Source: Dugong dugon (Eukaryota; Chordata; Mammalia; Sirenia; Dugongidae). From it: a stretch of DNA of 64,000 nucleotides. Of the stretch, positions 52,977 to 64,000 are shown one piece after another (positions within the stretch are counted from its first letter, which is position 1; the number at the start of each line of letters is the position of its first letter). The notes under the pieces are model-generated. The model was not told where the DNA came from. It searched no databases and saw only the letters and a list, made by a program, of their open reading frames with translations. The stretch is from NCBI GenBank assembly GCA_030035585.1, contig CM057460.1, positions 220,803,711 through 220,867,710 on the forward strand, in the 5' to 3' direction. A program made the position numbers and the translations under genes.

Positions 52977-54173
52977 AGATTGGATGCTTGAGATATTGGG
53001 ATTTCAAATGAGATTTTGTTTGAGAAAAAGATTCTGTTGCTTAAAAACAAGTTTGAAAGCCCATGACCATTTATGATTGAAACAAAGAGAATCACAGAAA
53101 GATGGAATACAGCTAAAGTCACCTGTAATTAGTGACAGAGCTGGAGCAAGGACTCTGTTTTCTTTCCTGAGAAGCTTCCTGCTTCTCACAGGGCGAGACA
53201 GGTTTTTGTAATAGGTCAATTAAAAAAAGAAAGAAATCTTAGAATGTTGAAAAGGGAAAATAGAGCATCAGTGTCTTCATTTAGATTAAGGCATCTCTCT
53301 ATGTGTCGACATATGCAAAGGCATCCCTGCTGTGTTTCATTTTACCTACCGGCTTTAGTAATTAAAAATCTTTTTTTTTTTTCATTTATTTGTTCACAAA
53401 TATTTTATGTTCCTATTTTTTTCTTAGGTTCTACTGAAAAAATAGGATAAAAGAAAGACATAGTCCTTATGTTCCTAGTGTCTATAATTTTACTATCGAT
53501 AACTCTTTGCAAATGTTTTATGTCAAGTTGCATTAATATATTTAAAGATGCTTTTTTTTTTCATGTATGATCCTTTCTCAATATCCTTATTAGAATTCAT
53601 GACTTCGTAACACATATTAACTACTTATTCACTGTCAGACTTACTTGGGCTATTCCTTCTATATTTGATAACTATGGACCTCCCCATGTTATACACAACC
53701 CCAAAATGCAGCAAAAACAAAAACGAGAAACTCCCTATTCATTAACTCATTCGCTGAACATTAATTTAAGGTCCATTTATATCCTTGAGGAGATGAAGAA
53801 CAGATCAAACATCAATTCCTCTAAGACACCTCCACTGATTTTCCAGATGGAACGAATTTCTCTCGCTCCCACACTCCCATAGGACTCAGAGATTCTATTT
53901 TCACACACAGCACAATCTTCCTTCTGTCAATATTAATTACCAATGCTGCATCCCCTTTCCCTCCACCTACTGGACTGTAAGCTTCTGCAGTATAAGAAGC
54001 AGGTTTTACTTCCTCTGTGTACTGTACTGTTACAAAATATGACCTTCGTTCTTCCAAACTATATGGAGTTTGGTAAAGGAGCCAACAAATAAAATTTTCT
54101 GGGATATGAGAGCTTATAAAAAGAAACAGTCTGCCCCTCAAGCTACTACCCCATGTATCTCCTTTGTTCTACA
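52977..54173. other. No recognised feature
   Basis: AT-rich, with a T/A-run near 53371. The 106-aa antisense frame at 53821-54141 shows no domain. Confidence 0.5.
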
Positions 54174-54343
54174 TCAAAAAAAAAAAAAAAAAATCTGTTG
54201 CCATCAAGTCAACTCCTACTCATAGCAACCCTATAGGATAGAGCTGAATGCCCAGAGGGTTTCCAAGGGGTACCTGGTGGATTCGAACTGCCAACTTTTG
54301 GCTAGCAGCCATAGCTCTTAACCAGTGCACCACCAGGGTTTCC
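54174..54343 (-). mobile_element. tRNA-headed afrotherian SINE, short variant, antisense
   Basis: An A-run then CTGTTGCCATCAAGTCAACT, AGGGTTTCCAAGGGGTACC, TTTTGGCTAGCAGCCATAGC, CACCACCAGGGTTTCC, i.e. the complements of tail, body and head. Confidence 0.92.
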
Positions 54344-56159
54344 TTGCTCTGCATCAGAATGTCATAAAATGGTTGTCCATCCTTTCTGTGCTACCCCATT
54401 CCCTCTTGGACCCACTCCAGTACAGTTTCAGCCCCACCATGTCACCAACAAGGAATCTTGAGCCACCCAACTAACCACTGGGAGAATTATTTTACTAAAA
54501 CAAATCCCATCTATATTAAAAAACTCAACGTTGAAAATGAAATGATAAACAAGAAAATTAATTTGCATGTCAATATAATCTTGATACAGGTGAGGCTTTC
54601 TACACATCAAGATATTAATGCTGCTGATCAACTGAATGCTATTGTTTGTATAGGACATTGTGATTTTTATTTGTATAAGTTTATCCGTGTTTTTCTTTCC
54701 ACATATTATAGAAAGAGCATGTACACACGTGCAAAAAGAAAAAAGGCAATCCACATTACTATAATTAAACTAATCCTGAAGTGTCTCAAATGGAGCCTAT
54801 TTCATTTTTTGTATTTAATGCCAGCCTTTAGCAACAGATCACATCTAAATATTTACTTAAAATAGGATCTATGTGGAAGGTGAATCTACGAACGAAATAA
54901 GTTGCACTCTGAGATAACAAATGTTTTAAACGCACGAGATAAATTACAAAGCCTGAATTCAAATGTTTTAAGAGAGACACTGTAACAATAACTCTCCTCA
55001 CAAAATATTGCTGGTGTTGTTTCTTTAGTTTTAGTTTATTTTATAAAATGAAAATTATTTTCATGCTAATTATATAAATAGGGGCCTTTCTCAGAGCTGA
55101 AATTTTAAATGTGCTTCATAGAAAATGTTGAAATGTACGCTGATGGTTGTTAAGTGGCTGAGCATTTATATAATTTATAGGATGAATTTTCCTTTCCAGT
55201 AGGATCTGAGGCACTGTGCATACATGGATTTTGAAATCTAATGAGGAGTAAGAGGAGGTGGGAGCCCAAAATCCAGACCTAGTCAAGGGAAAAGACATTT
55301 CAAGCAAACATCTGTAATCCTGTGGATTTTTCAATATATTTATGTAAGATCAGACCGAAGGCCAAATTTTTGCAAGTCATAGTAATAAATCCATTAAGGT
55401 GGACTTTAATATTTAATACATAAAAAAAAAAAAAGATTTCCTTAAGGAAGAATCATTTTTCTGGTATATTGATATCTAGGAAGAATTTAAATAAATGAAT
55501 CCAAATTCAGCAACACTTACTGTTCTGAAAAGTAACAGAAAATAGGTGTTTGGAATAGCATGTAATTTGATCTTTATTTTCAACCTGTAGATATTGCAAT
55601 GAGGAGTGATATTGTTTGGCTGTGGTCTTAAAGCATGACTTTTAAAACAAGAGGAACTGTTTGGATTAACGTTGCAGGCGTGATACTCAAGAGAATGCCA
55701 CCTGCATAGATTAGTAACTGGAAACAAAGAAAAAGCCAAGTGTAATACACATGGGACAAGGTGGAGAAAAAGGCACAACAGTGCAAAGATGTAACAAGGG
55801 AAACTTCTGAAAGCACCAGGCATTTTTGTTTCACTTTTTTTTATTGTTGTAAAAATATGAACAATACAGTATTTACCAATTCAACATTTTTCAGGTGTAC
55901 AATTAGAGTTCCCTAATTGACTTATTTCAGAAGAGGCATCTGATGATACAAAATATATAGAATGTTTCAAAAATAAATATTCAATCTCAAGTGGAAAGAG
56001 TAAAGTGCTATTTATAGACATGATTGGAAATTACCTATTTGACATGCATTTGAAGTTTCAATAAAAGAAAATTTTAGGACTAAAGAATGTCACAAGGAAC
56101 ACATTTGGTGGCCCACTTCTTCATGTACACACTGTAGAAGTTAGATCATAAGTTTCGAG
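54344..56159. other. AT-rich stretch, nothing named
   Basis: Long AT-rich sequence. TTGTTGTAAAAATATGAACA near 55845 resembles an old L1M piece. The 135-aa plus-strand and 115-aa minus-strand frames have no domain and are typical of AT-rich non-coding DNA. Confidence 0.5.
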
Positions 56160-56460
56160 TCAGGTCAGCCCTAATCCAATATAAATGGTATCATTATAAA
56201 ACAGGCACAGGGAGATAGTCAGTGGGAAGGTGGTCATGCAAGCCCTAAGGAGAGACTGGAGTGATTCATCTACAAGCCAAGGACCACCACCAGAAGCTAG
56301 GGGAGGTATGGAACAGATTCTCCCTCAGAGCCTCCAAAAGGAATCAAACAGTACTGATACTCTGGTCTCAAACTCCCAGCCTCCAGAACTGTGAGACAAC
56401 AAATTTCTGTTCTTTTAAGCCACCCAGTTGGTGAAATGCCAGGCCTAGAAAGCTAATACA
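56160..56460 (+). mobile_element. MLT1-like MaLR LTR fragment
   Basis: GGTCAGCCCTAATCCAATAT, CATCTACAAGCCAAGGACCA, CCTCCAGAACTGTGAGACAA, AAGCCACCCAGTTGG and ending AGCTAATACA. The 5' part is missing. Confidence 0.82.
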
Positions 56461-57136
56461 ATTGATAAATTCAATAAAATTTGCCTGACTCATTTTAAAA
56501 AGGATTACAGAACACATACTTCTTACACACAAAATATGTTTAACTATTTAAAACATTTGATAGGCTAGAAAGATCAGTCAAGCAAGACTACTCCCTTCTG
56601 AGTGTGTGTGTTTAAATGCCCTAAAAACCTTAAAACCCCATGTGTTTACCACCTAACACCCCAAACGCTGACATGTCTTAAAGACTCCCATCACTTCCCT
56701 TTATATTCCCGATGCAGTATAAAGCAGGGGTCAAGGAGGGGTCCACTTGGGGCCACCATTTTGTGTGAGGTGGTCTTTAGCTAACTGAAGACAAGGAAAT
56801 GGTCAGACACAGTCACAGCTGCATTGGCTTCATGTCCTACAAACAGAGCAGGGGACAGGTCATATCCTGCCACAAACAGCCTATGGAGCATGAATAAATG
56901 GAGAATCAGTGTTACCCAAAACCAGAAGCCATTTCCCAGACCCCAGGGCCAGCACCAATAGCAGCTGTGTGGACTGTGGATGACAAGGATAGGACAGTAC
57001 CTGGGAACCTCACATCTACCAGTGGAAACTGAGTCCCATCTTGAGGAAGCCTCCTGACCCTGTCTACGTGGTACTATTCTCCTACCTCTAAAGTGGTATC
57101 AGATCAGTGTTTCTCCCAAGTACTTGGTCAGCTAGG
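56461..57136. other. No recognised feature
   Basis: Mixed composition, short frames only. Confidence 0.5.
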
Positions 57137-57364
57137 CAAAAAAAAAAAAAAAAGAAAGAAAAAGAAAGGTGCTGTCAAGTCTCTGTTTACTCATGGTGAC
57201 CCCATATGTTATAGAACAGAACTTCTCCATAGGGTTTTCTTGGCTGTAATCTTTATGGAAGCGGATTGCCAGGTCTTACTTCTGCAGTCCTGCTGGATGG
57301 GTTGGAACTGCCAAACTTTAGAGTTAGCAACCGAGTGCAAACCATTTGCGCCACCCAGATCACC
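57137..57364 (-). mobile_element. tRNA-headed afrotherian SINE, long variant, antisense
   Basis: An A-rich tail then AGGTGCTGTCAAGTCTCTGT, CATAGGGTTTTCTTGGCTGT, GTAATCTTTATGGAAGCGG, and a head complement ending GCGCCACCCAGATCACC. Confidence 0.86.
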
Positions 57365-58206
57365 TAGGCATTGGGCATAATTTTAGTCATTTAATGACTT
57401 GTCCCCATCCAATTAAAGAAAGCATTATATCACAACTTCTGCTGTTATTCATACTCAACTTTTCAAAAGTTACACGTCAAATAAACGTACCTCATTAAAA
57501 ATCTCTGTAAGCCTTATATAGCTACTCCCTGTGTTTGTTCATTTGACTCACATACCTACTCAAGATGAATACTTTCTTTTTCTTTCAAAAGTTAATTTCT
57601 TATCTTTGAAAATGTTTGTTCCATAGAAAATCAATGGTAAGTTGAGCTCTTACTGAGTCTGCATTGAACTTAACAAAGAAGATAACTGGAAGGGACGGCA
57701 AGGCCCCTGGCCAAGGTGCTGAGTCGGGCTTCCTACAATGTTCTACTGAAGCCAGGGTTGCATGGTAAGGTGGCTAGGTGGGGAGAGGCTTTGCCAAGAG
57801 GCAGTGAGGAGGTGGTGGAGGTGGGTACTCAGGGTTTGGGAGAGACCAGAAAAACTGAGTGGACTTGGGGTACAGGAGGGAATTTAGCAAATCTTTGGAG
57901 TGGCTTTTGGAGGGGGGTTATCACAGTCCAGATGAGGTGCCCTGAACGTGACCTTGGAGGGATTCCACCTGCCTGCCCTCTATGCTGGCTCCTCCCCTGA
58001 CTTCTGCAACCTTGACGTACTTAGAGTTCACTAAGTCCATCGTCATCTATAAAAAGGGACCCCTAAGAATTGTCTCACAGGGTTCTAGGATTTGGGAATG
58101 CGCCTTGTATCTGGGAGTGCACTATGGATCATGGGAGGTACCATATGCAAATTATATGCAAAGTATATTCAAAGGGCTTAGAAGAGTCTCGAACGTCAGA
58201 ACCTCC
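57365..58206. other. No recognised feature
   Basis: AT-rich to 57650, then G-rich sequence. The 94-aa frame at 57716-58000 has no domain and the base composition explains it. Confidence 0.5.
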
Positions 58207-58214
58207 AGACAAAT

Positions 58215-58408
58215 GCCAACTGCCACGGAGTCGACCCCAGCTCTCAGCAACCCCATACGTGTCAGAGTAGGACTGTGCTCCATAGGGTTGTCCGTGGCTG
58301 ATTTTTCAGGAGATTGCCAGGCCTTTCTTCCAAGGTACCTCTGGGTGGACAGGAACCTCTAACCTAGCAGCCAAATATGTTAACCATGTGTCACCCAGGG
58401 ACTCCCTA
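58215..58408 (-). mobile_element. tRNA-headed SINE, long variant, antisense, with TSD
   Basis: CCAACTGCCACGGAGTCGAC, CTCCATAGGGTTGTCCGTGG, GATTGCCAGGCCTTTCTTCC, TGTCACCCAGGGACTCCC. Flanked by AGACAAAT at 58207-58214 and 58409-58416. Confidence 0.88.
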
Positions 58409-58416
58409 GACAAATA

Positions 58417-59545
58417 GCAGCCATTAACACTGCCGTTGTTGCTATGACTTTAGCAGGTGAACCTTTCCAAATGAACCTTCTTTTTCAATTCGAATTTGAT
58501 AGTCAAATTGAATTTGGGAGGTGGGTATCACTTTTTTTCCCCAAATAAAGAGACTGGGCCATGCATTCAGTACCATTTAATTAAGGTATACAAAACAATC
58601 CAGAATGGGGATCAGAATTCACAACCTGAGAATGTACCCAATGTTTACTAATCTTTGCAAATCTGGGGAAACTTTTCTCCATAATCCTCTACTGGGGATA
58701 ACAGGCCCTCTGATTTCTGGAACTAAACATGTATTGGCTCCCCTAGCAAATATAAAAGCCACCTTTTCAAAGTCCTAGTTACTCTCACGAATCTTTGCTT
58801 TCCCATTTTATAAAAGCTGAAGACGCCATAAAAAGCTCGAGAACAGGATGGCAGTGACCAGAAGCACAGCCCGGGGAACCTTCCACTGATTCACAGGGAG
58901 CTTCAGTTTCCTTACCTGCAAAATGTGAGTTTGGCCATACCTGGGGTGCGGGGTTGCATAAGAGCCCAGCACTGTGTGGTGTAGAAGTGACCTCAGCAGC
59001 CCTGGCACAGAGCATCATTACCCCTCATCCAGCACTTACTGGAGGAAGGGAAGCCCAGGAGAGCTGACTGCACTGTACAATTTCAGGAATGACCCTGGAA
59101 ACAATTCCAAGGCTGGAAACGTGCCTCTGGCCTTGTGAGTAGCATTTCTGAGTACTTGTCCCCTGCATTTATCATAGGGGGCCTGCCCTCAATGCCCCGT
59201 GTTATGAGTCAAGCCTATCAGGAAAGAAAGCAGAGACTGGGGCCAATAGGCCAGCCGAGGGTTCCAGAGTCAGAGAGTTCCAGGCTCCTTCTGGGCTCCC
59301 CTTCCCAGAAGGTGACTGTGGCAGGATCCTGGACTCACTGAGCCTCTGCTCCCTCCTCTCTAAATGGCCACAACAATCCCTGATAGACTGTGAAACCTAA
59401 ATGACATGAGGCAGTCCACAGGGCCTGACTGGGAACAGGTGCTCATTTCCACTTCCCTGTACAATACTTCCTGTAAAAACTCAGCCGAGTCTGGTGGTGA
59501 GGATCCTTCCCTTCCTAGTCCATGAGCATTTTAAGAGAAGACCAG
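58417..59545. other. Repeat-poor; a MIR-like fragment near 58890
   Basis: CAGTTTCCTTACCTGCAAAATG near 58906-58927 is a MIR-core-like fragment. A region of intermediate GC without a named gene follows. Confidence 0.45.
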
Positions 59546-59700
59546 TGGGCCCTGGTGGTGCAGTGGTTAAGAGCTCGGCTGCTAACCAAAAGGTCGGCAG
59601 TTCAAATCCACAAGCACTCCTTGCAAAACCTATGGGGCAGTTCTACTCTGTCCCATAGGGTCCCTATGAGTCAAAATCAACTTGATGGCAATGGGTTTTC
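59546..59700 (+). mobile_element. tRNA-headed afrotherian SINE, short variant
   Basis: Head GGGCCCTGGTGGTGCAGTGG, box B AGTTCAAATCC, tail CCTATGAGTCAAAATCAACT then TTGATGGCAATGGG. The 180-aa frame at 59522-60064 reads through this SINE and the following MIR region and is not a gene. Confidence 0.93.
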
Positions 59701-60044
59701 ATGTGTAAGGGAAGTCTTTGTACCTGAAACAAATCAATTACAAAGAGTGGAATTTCAAGTATCTACAGGAGAGATATTTTGGGGCTGGAAACACATAGGG
59801 GTCAAGGGATGGGTTCAAGGAGTCATCCAATTCACTGGAACTGCAGGTACCATTGCATTGGATGTATGTGTGGGTGCTGCATCTTTTCTGGAAATAGTGA
59901 CCACCATAGCTTCCATCTGGAACGTCCATGGATGGGCAAGTCTGGTGAGGGGCACAGTCAAGGAAGTGACATGCCCACCAGTGCACTGGGCAAGATCTGT
60001 CCAGAAGCAAAATGCAAAGTGGCCACCAGACAACCAGTACTGGG

Positions 60045-60230
60045 TCACACAGACCAGGATTTGAATTATGACAGCCACTTCCCAGCCTCTTGACCTTGGG
60101 TAAGTTGTGTAAACTTCTTGGAGCCTCCGTCTGCACATGAAGATAATGAGATAATAATGTCCCAGCCATTCTGGGCACAGGGCTTGGCACGGAGGGCTGT
60201 AAATAAATGGGGCTTCCATTCCTGGTAGGG
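60045..60230 (+). mobile_element. MIR
   Basis: CAGACCAGGATTTGAATTAT, CTCTTGACCTTGGGTAAGTT, AGCCTCCGTCTGCACATGAA, GGGCTTGGCACGGAGGGCTG follow the MIR order. Confidence 0.82.
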
Positions 60231-60570
60231 TATTTTTATCCCTTTGAGATGGAGCCCATTTATTAAAAAATAAATAAGTTTGATCAATTTAGTGAAAGTC
60301 TGTGGATGATATTCCCTGAAGTTGGATTTGTGACTCATCTAATGTACACTGGAACCAAGACACGTAACAGGGAAGTGGAAGTGATCTTTTTTCACTGCAA
60401 GTCTCCCTTCAAACCCTTCTGGAAAAAGAAAACTGGGAGGTCTTTCTAATCACCCTCAAATCTACTACTTCTCCTGCAAGGGCTAGTGAGGAGGTGGCTT
60501 GTTCTGGTGGCTGGAGCTGGGAGGGGGGCCTGGAGGTACTTTATGAAAGTCAAAATCCAGTTATAGGGGA
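60231..60570. other. No recognised feature
   Basis: Between the MIR and a tRNA-Gly SINE. I can name nothing in it. Confidence 0.5.
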
Positions 60571-60911
60571 TTGTTGCTGTTAGCTGTCAACAAGTCGACT
60601 GCTGACTTGTGGTGATGTCATGCACAAGGAAACAGAACACTGCCTGGCCCTCTGCCATCCTCCACGACTAGTTGTGGATCAGATGGTTGTGATCCATAGG
60701 GTTTTCACTGGCTGATTTTTGCAAGTACATCACCAGGCCATTCGTCCTAGTCCATCTTAGTCTGGAAGCTCTGTTGAAAACTGTTCTGCATCACAGCAAC
60801 GTGCAAGCCTCCACCAACACACGGGTGGTGAGGGTGCGTAAGGGGCACTGGCCGGGAATCAGGTCTCCCACATGGAAGGCAAGAATTCTACTAATGAACC
60901 ACCAATACCCT
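60571..60911 (-). mobile_element. tRNA-Gly-headed SINE with RTE-derived body, antisense
   Basis: The tail complement TTGTTGCTGTTAGCTGTCAA, RTE body complement (CATCACCAGGCCATTCGTCC) and tRNA-like head complement (CCGGGAATCAGGTCTCCCAC, then ACTAATGAACCACCAATAC) appear in this order. Confidence 0.86.
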
Positions 60912-61688
60912 TATGGTGGGCTACTGGGAAGCAATTCATCCTGAAGCCTAAGTAACCCCATCTGAATTCTATCTTAAAATCAAACAGAGCAACCAAACTG
61001 GAGCAGAGAGCAGCCAATTCTTGGTTAGGGCAGAATCTTTCCCACCGTCGCTGTTCCTGGCTCTGTCACCCCCAGAGAGGACAGCTCAGATGCAGGCATT
61101 TCGTCAGCGTCCCTGGGAGGAAGGTCCGGCCACAAGCCCACCCCAACAACCTTCCAAGCACCTAGTATTAGAAAGATCCTCATTCGGGTGGCTGAGGGAG
61201 ACATCAGACTGTTCCCTAAAAACAGAGTCAGCCCAGAGCCATTCTACCCCACACCTAGAAGGGCTGGAAAGCTAATTCTTCAAAAGCCAAAGGCATAATC
61301 TCCTTTTCAAAGCCTAGGGATTCAGCTGTCAGGCCACATGAAAACCATACTCCTCGAGGTTAAAATTTTAATGCACTGTTTACACACTGAAGCAAAAGGG
61401 GTTTGCATAACTAATATTGCCCAGAAAATTGAGAGACCAAGCACAAAGTATCTTTTAAAGGAAACAAAAAAACCAAGGCTGGGAAGGAGGAAGGTACTCT
61501 TTCCGTATTCATCCTGCGCAACTACAAAGACACGGGTGGATTGGAAAGGCAGGGGACTCACGGGCTTCTGAAGGATGACTTAGCCAAGTATGGGACTCTG
61601 CTCCCGTACTCCCACCCAGCATCCTGAGCAGGGAGGGGAAGAAAGGGCGTGTCCGAGTCGCCCAGCTTCTGGAGCAATGCTTGCCATC
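60912..61688. other. No recognised feature
   Basis: Mixed composition. The 84-aa and 77-aa frames lack domains. Nothing named. Confidence 0.5.
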
Positions 61689-61894
61689 ATTGCTGTTAGC
61701 TGCTGTTGAGTCAATTCTAACTCACAGTGACCCCAAGTGTTACAGATTAAAACTGTGCTCCATACTGTTTTATTGGTTGTAATCTTTACGGAAGCAGATC
61801 GCCAGGCCTTTCTTCCATAGCTCCGCTGGGTGAGTTTGAACCGCCAACCTTTAGGTTAGCAGCTGAGCACAAACTGTGCCACCCAGGGACCTTA
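61689..61894 (-). mobile_element. tRNA-headed afrotherian SINE, long variant, antisense
   Basis: TTAGCTGCTGTTGAGTCAAT, TCACAGTGACCCCAAGTGTT, TTTACGGAAGCAGATCGCCA, AACCTTTAGGTTAGCAGCTG, TGTGCCACCCAGGGACC. Confidence 0.88.
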
Positions 61895-62189
61895 GGGCAC
61901 CCGCCTTAAAAAGCACATCCAATTGTTTAAGCAAACTCACAGCGCATCTGTCTCCTTCCCTGCAAAAACAGATGTCCTCCATGGGAAAGGCGGGAGAGAC
62001 ACAGAGGTGGCAGGGCAGCATCCCCTGCCAACTTTGCACATTGCTTCCGGCAGCCTCTCCCGGGCCAGGGAGGGACCCCCTGTGCCTCATCAGCAAGGGG
62101 CCCTTGGTGAAGGCAGCCCAGCATATAGTGCCTGCAATTCTTTAGTGACAAGTGGTATGTTAGCAGAGCTAAGGAGGAGCAGGAAGAGC

Positions 62190-62650
62190 CGCTTGGCTAA
62201 TCACTCCCTGTTGCCTACACCCTCAGGCAGAATCATATTGCTTTATGCAGATGAGCTCATAACAGTTTCTTCAACTTGGCTTTGATAGAAAAAAGCGCCA
62301 GCTCCTTCTGCTGCATCAACAGCCACCCGAGGGCCTACCACTTTCCACTGCAAGTGTATTACTATTTAAACACAAGCTTTTAGCTGAACATCAGTACTGC
62401 CTTCAGAGTTTAATTACTGCCCTCCCCATGGGGCCCAATGAGCCATCCACTCCTCTCAAGGGGCTTCTGCTTGGTGATGATCTTTAACTAAGTAAGTAAA
62501 CGCCAAATCAGCGCCTCTTAAAGCGCCCCATCTTATTTCCTTCTCTGCTTGGAAGAGAGTCCGTGTTGAGTTCAGACTCCAGCTGGCAATGAGCCATGAG
62601 CAATTTGCAATCCTGGGGTAATTAAGTTCTGATTGAAAATAAAATAGTAG
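62190..62650. other. Repeat-free, candidate conserved non-coding element
   Basis: No repeat signature and balanced composition. Motif-like words include TAATTAAG (homeodomain type, near 62619), TTTAATTAC (near 62410), ATTTGCAATC (near 62602), CTTTGAT (TCF-like, 62280) and TTTATGCAGATGAG (62241). These are common words, so this rests only on low divergence-like appearance and absence of repeats. Function is inferred and weak. Confidence 0.3.
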
Positions 62651-62667
62651 AATAAACATATATATAT

Positions 62668-63003
62668 GGCAGTGGTGGTTCAGGGGTAGAGTTCTCACCT
62701 TCCATGCAGGAGACGCGGGTTCGATCCCTGGCCAGTGCAACTCCTACGCGGCCACCACTCATCTGTCTGTGGAGGCTTGCATGTTCCTATGATGCTGAAC
62801 AGGTTTCAGCAGAGCGTCCAGACTACGACAAACTAGGAAGAAAGGCCTGGCTATCCACTTCTGAAAATCAGCCAATGAAAACCCTATGGATCACAAAGGT
62901 CTGATTTGTAACCGATCCTGGGGAAGGCACAATATTGGGCAGCATTTTGTTTCATTGTGCATGGAGTTGTCATGAGGTGGTACCATGACAGCAAACAACA
63001 CCA
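62668..63003 (+). mobile_element. tRNA-Gly-headed SINE with RTE-derived body
   Basis: The best-preserved copy. Head GGCAGTGGTGGTTCAGGGGT to GGGTTCGATCCCTGGCCAGT contains good box A (TGGTTCAGGGG) and box B (GGTTCGATCCC). Body CACTCATCTGTCTGTGGAGG, AGGAAGAAAGGCCTGGCTAT; tail GTCATGAGGTGGTACCATGA. Preceded by a short TA run and followed by TATA-rich sequence. Confidence 0.92.
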
Positions 63004-63012
63004 CATACCTCT

Positions 63013-63062
63013 ATGCACACATACATATATATACATATATATATGGATGTATATATGGATGT
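63013..63062. repeat. AT/TATATGGATG-type short tandem repeat
   Basis: ACATATATATACATATATAT and two copies of TATATGGATG follow the SINE tail. The short frames across it are artefacts. Confidence 0.75.
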
Positions 63063-63594
63063 ATCTTTCTCTTCAGAATTACTAAAGAAAAAGTTCAATA
63101 GCCAAAGCAAGCTACTGAAACCATCTCCTATTTTATTAAAGCAGTCATTTACTTCTGACATCAAGGGAAGTTTCTCCTCCAAAACTGTTTTCTCCATTTA
63201 CAGGGTTGAATGGACCCTATTTGAAAGGGGCAGGTTGTGGTGGCTTCTCCACTTCCTCTCTAGTGACCGCTGAGCTAGCCTTCTCTGTCAATGCACCATT
63301 AAGTATGCACAACCTTGGGATATGTATTGCCTTTCGGAAGACAACATGTCAAGAGTAGTGCACACGGAAATTTTATCTGAAATTGGTCCAGAGAGTTACA
63401 AATTGAGTGCATTTTCACAAAGCCATAGAAAAAAATGAAACAGGGTAAAACGTAAAGAATGTTGTTTACTTCAAGAGAATATGACAATTTTTTAAAGACA
63501 TATTAATGCATAAATTAAATTTTTAACTAAACCAGCTTAACAGGACATTTCTAAGGTGCTAACTGAGGTTCAAACTGGCCTAGGTTTCTTTTTT
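63063..63594. other. No recognised feature
   Basis: AT-rich, unnamed. Ends in a T-run at 63590-63606 that begins the next element. Confidence 0.5.
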
Positions 63595-63990
63595 TTTTTT
63601 TTTTTTCATAATAGAGTATTTTCTAGAGCAGTTTTAGGTTTACAGAAAAATTGTGCAGGAAGTACAGGGTTCCAACATACCACCTCTCTCCTGTGCACAC
63701 AATTTTGCCTGTTATTCACACCTTGCGTTGCTGTGGTACATCTGTGCTAAGTGATGAACCAATATCGACACATCATTATTGCCTGAAGTCCACAGTGCCC
63801 ATTAGGGTTCACTCCCTGTGTTGCACAGTCCTATGGGTTTTGACCATAATGTCAGATGCCCACCACTACGGTATTATACAGAATAGTTTCACTGCCCTAA
63901 AGTGCAAATTTTTCATTTCAAAGGAGAGCATACACTGCTTTCGTCATCCACTTCGAAATAAAATTAAGAAAAAATAAAATGCACCCAAAA
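63595..63990 (-). mobile_element. Old L1M-type fragment, antisense
   Basis: TTCTAGAGCAGTTTTAGGTT, AGTACAGGGTTCCAACATAC, CATTAGGGTTCACTCCCTGT and AGAATAGTTTCACTGCCCTA follow the complement of an old L1 region widely found in mammals. It may run past the window edge. The 108-aa frame over it is not a gene. Confidence 0.75.
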
Positions 63991-64000
63991 CCGTGAGTCT

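Noticed and set aside
59522-60064. A 180-aa open frame
   Set aside because: Its first third reads through a SINE and its end through a MIR-like region. No domain or splice evidence.
62668-62740. tRNA-Gly-like sequences as functional tRNA genes
   Set aside because: Each is fused to an RTE body and tail and occurs as several diverged copies. The acceptor stem and anticodon arms are mutated.

Overview
This is ordinary nuclear DNA from a placental mammal, almost certainly an afrotherian and most likely an elephant. The evidence is the repeat content. About two dozen copies of a roughly 150-210 bp tRNA-headed SINE (head GCCCTGGTGGCGCAGTGG, tail GAGTCGGAATCGACTCGACGG) have the form I know from African elephant and its relatives. 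They lie beside a BovB/RTE-type LINE, monomer-promoted L1s, MaLR-type LTRs and old mammalian repeats (MIR, L2, MER20). I find no host protein-coding gene, no exon set and no functional RNA gene. The window reads as intergenic or deep intronic sequence, and all long open frames are retrotransposon remnants or low-complexity artefacts.

Layout. 1-8 kb holds scattered SINEs, an MLT1-like LTR, a tRNA-Gly-headed SINE and RTE pieces. 8.0-11.5 kb is a 5'-truncated L1 (L1-A) split by a solo-LTR-like insertion. 13-19 kb is a dense cluster of SINEs, a Tigger-like DNA transposon that received a SINE, a MER20, a long antisense RTE piece and an RTE deletion derivative. 20.4-22.7 kb is a second truncated L1 (L1-B) with a 12-bp target-site duplication (TSD). 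23.3-23.85 kb is a MaLR-like solo LTR. 24.09-33.11 kb is a full-length L1 (L1-C) bounded by a perfect 17-bp TSD. It has a GC-rich 5'UTR of about four 265-bp tandem monomers, ORF1, ORF2 and an unusual three-part 3' tail; both ORFs are broken. 35-38 kb holds LTRs and a duplicated 220-bp segment. 38.5-42.4 kb holds an RTE deletion derivative and a nearly full-length but decayed RTE. 43.5-46.6 kb is nested: a solo LTR in an L2-like sequence, a foldback element split by a SINE and a small L1, and a Tigger-like MITE. 47.76-48.29 kb is a CATC-rich tandem array. 52.17-52.98 kb carries a 98.5% identical 134-bp inverted duplication. 50-64 kb otherwise has more SINEs, MIRs and a repeat-free stretch at 62.2-62.65 kb that could be conserved non-coding DNA.

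The elements form one retrotransposition network. The RTE encodes the endonuclease and reverse transcriptase. Internally deleted RTEs, tRNA-Gly-headed SINEs and the abundant tRNA-like SINEs all share its 3' tail and part of its 5' body. L1 machinery accounts for the four L1 insertions, three of them with TSDs. I found no new host or defence system. The observations most worth checking are the inverted duplication, the L1-C tail and promoter architecture, and the composite tRNA-Gly/RTE SINE.
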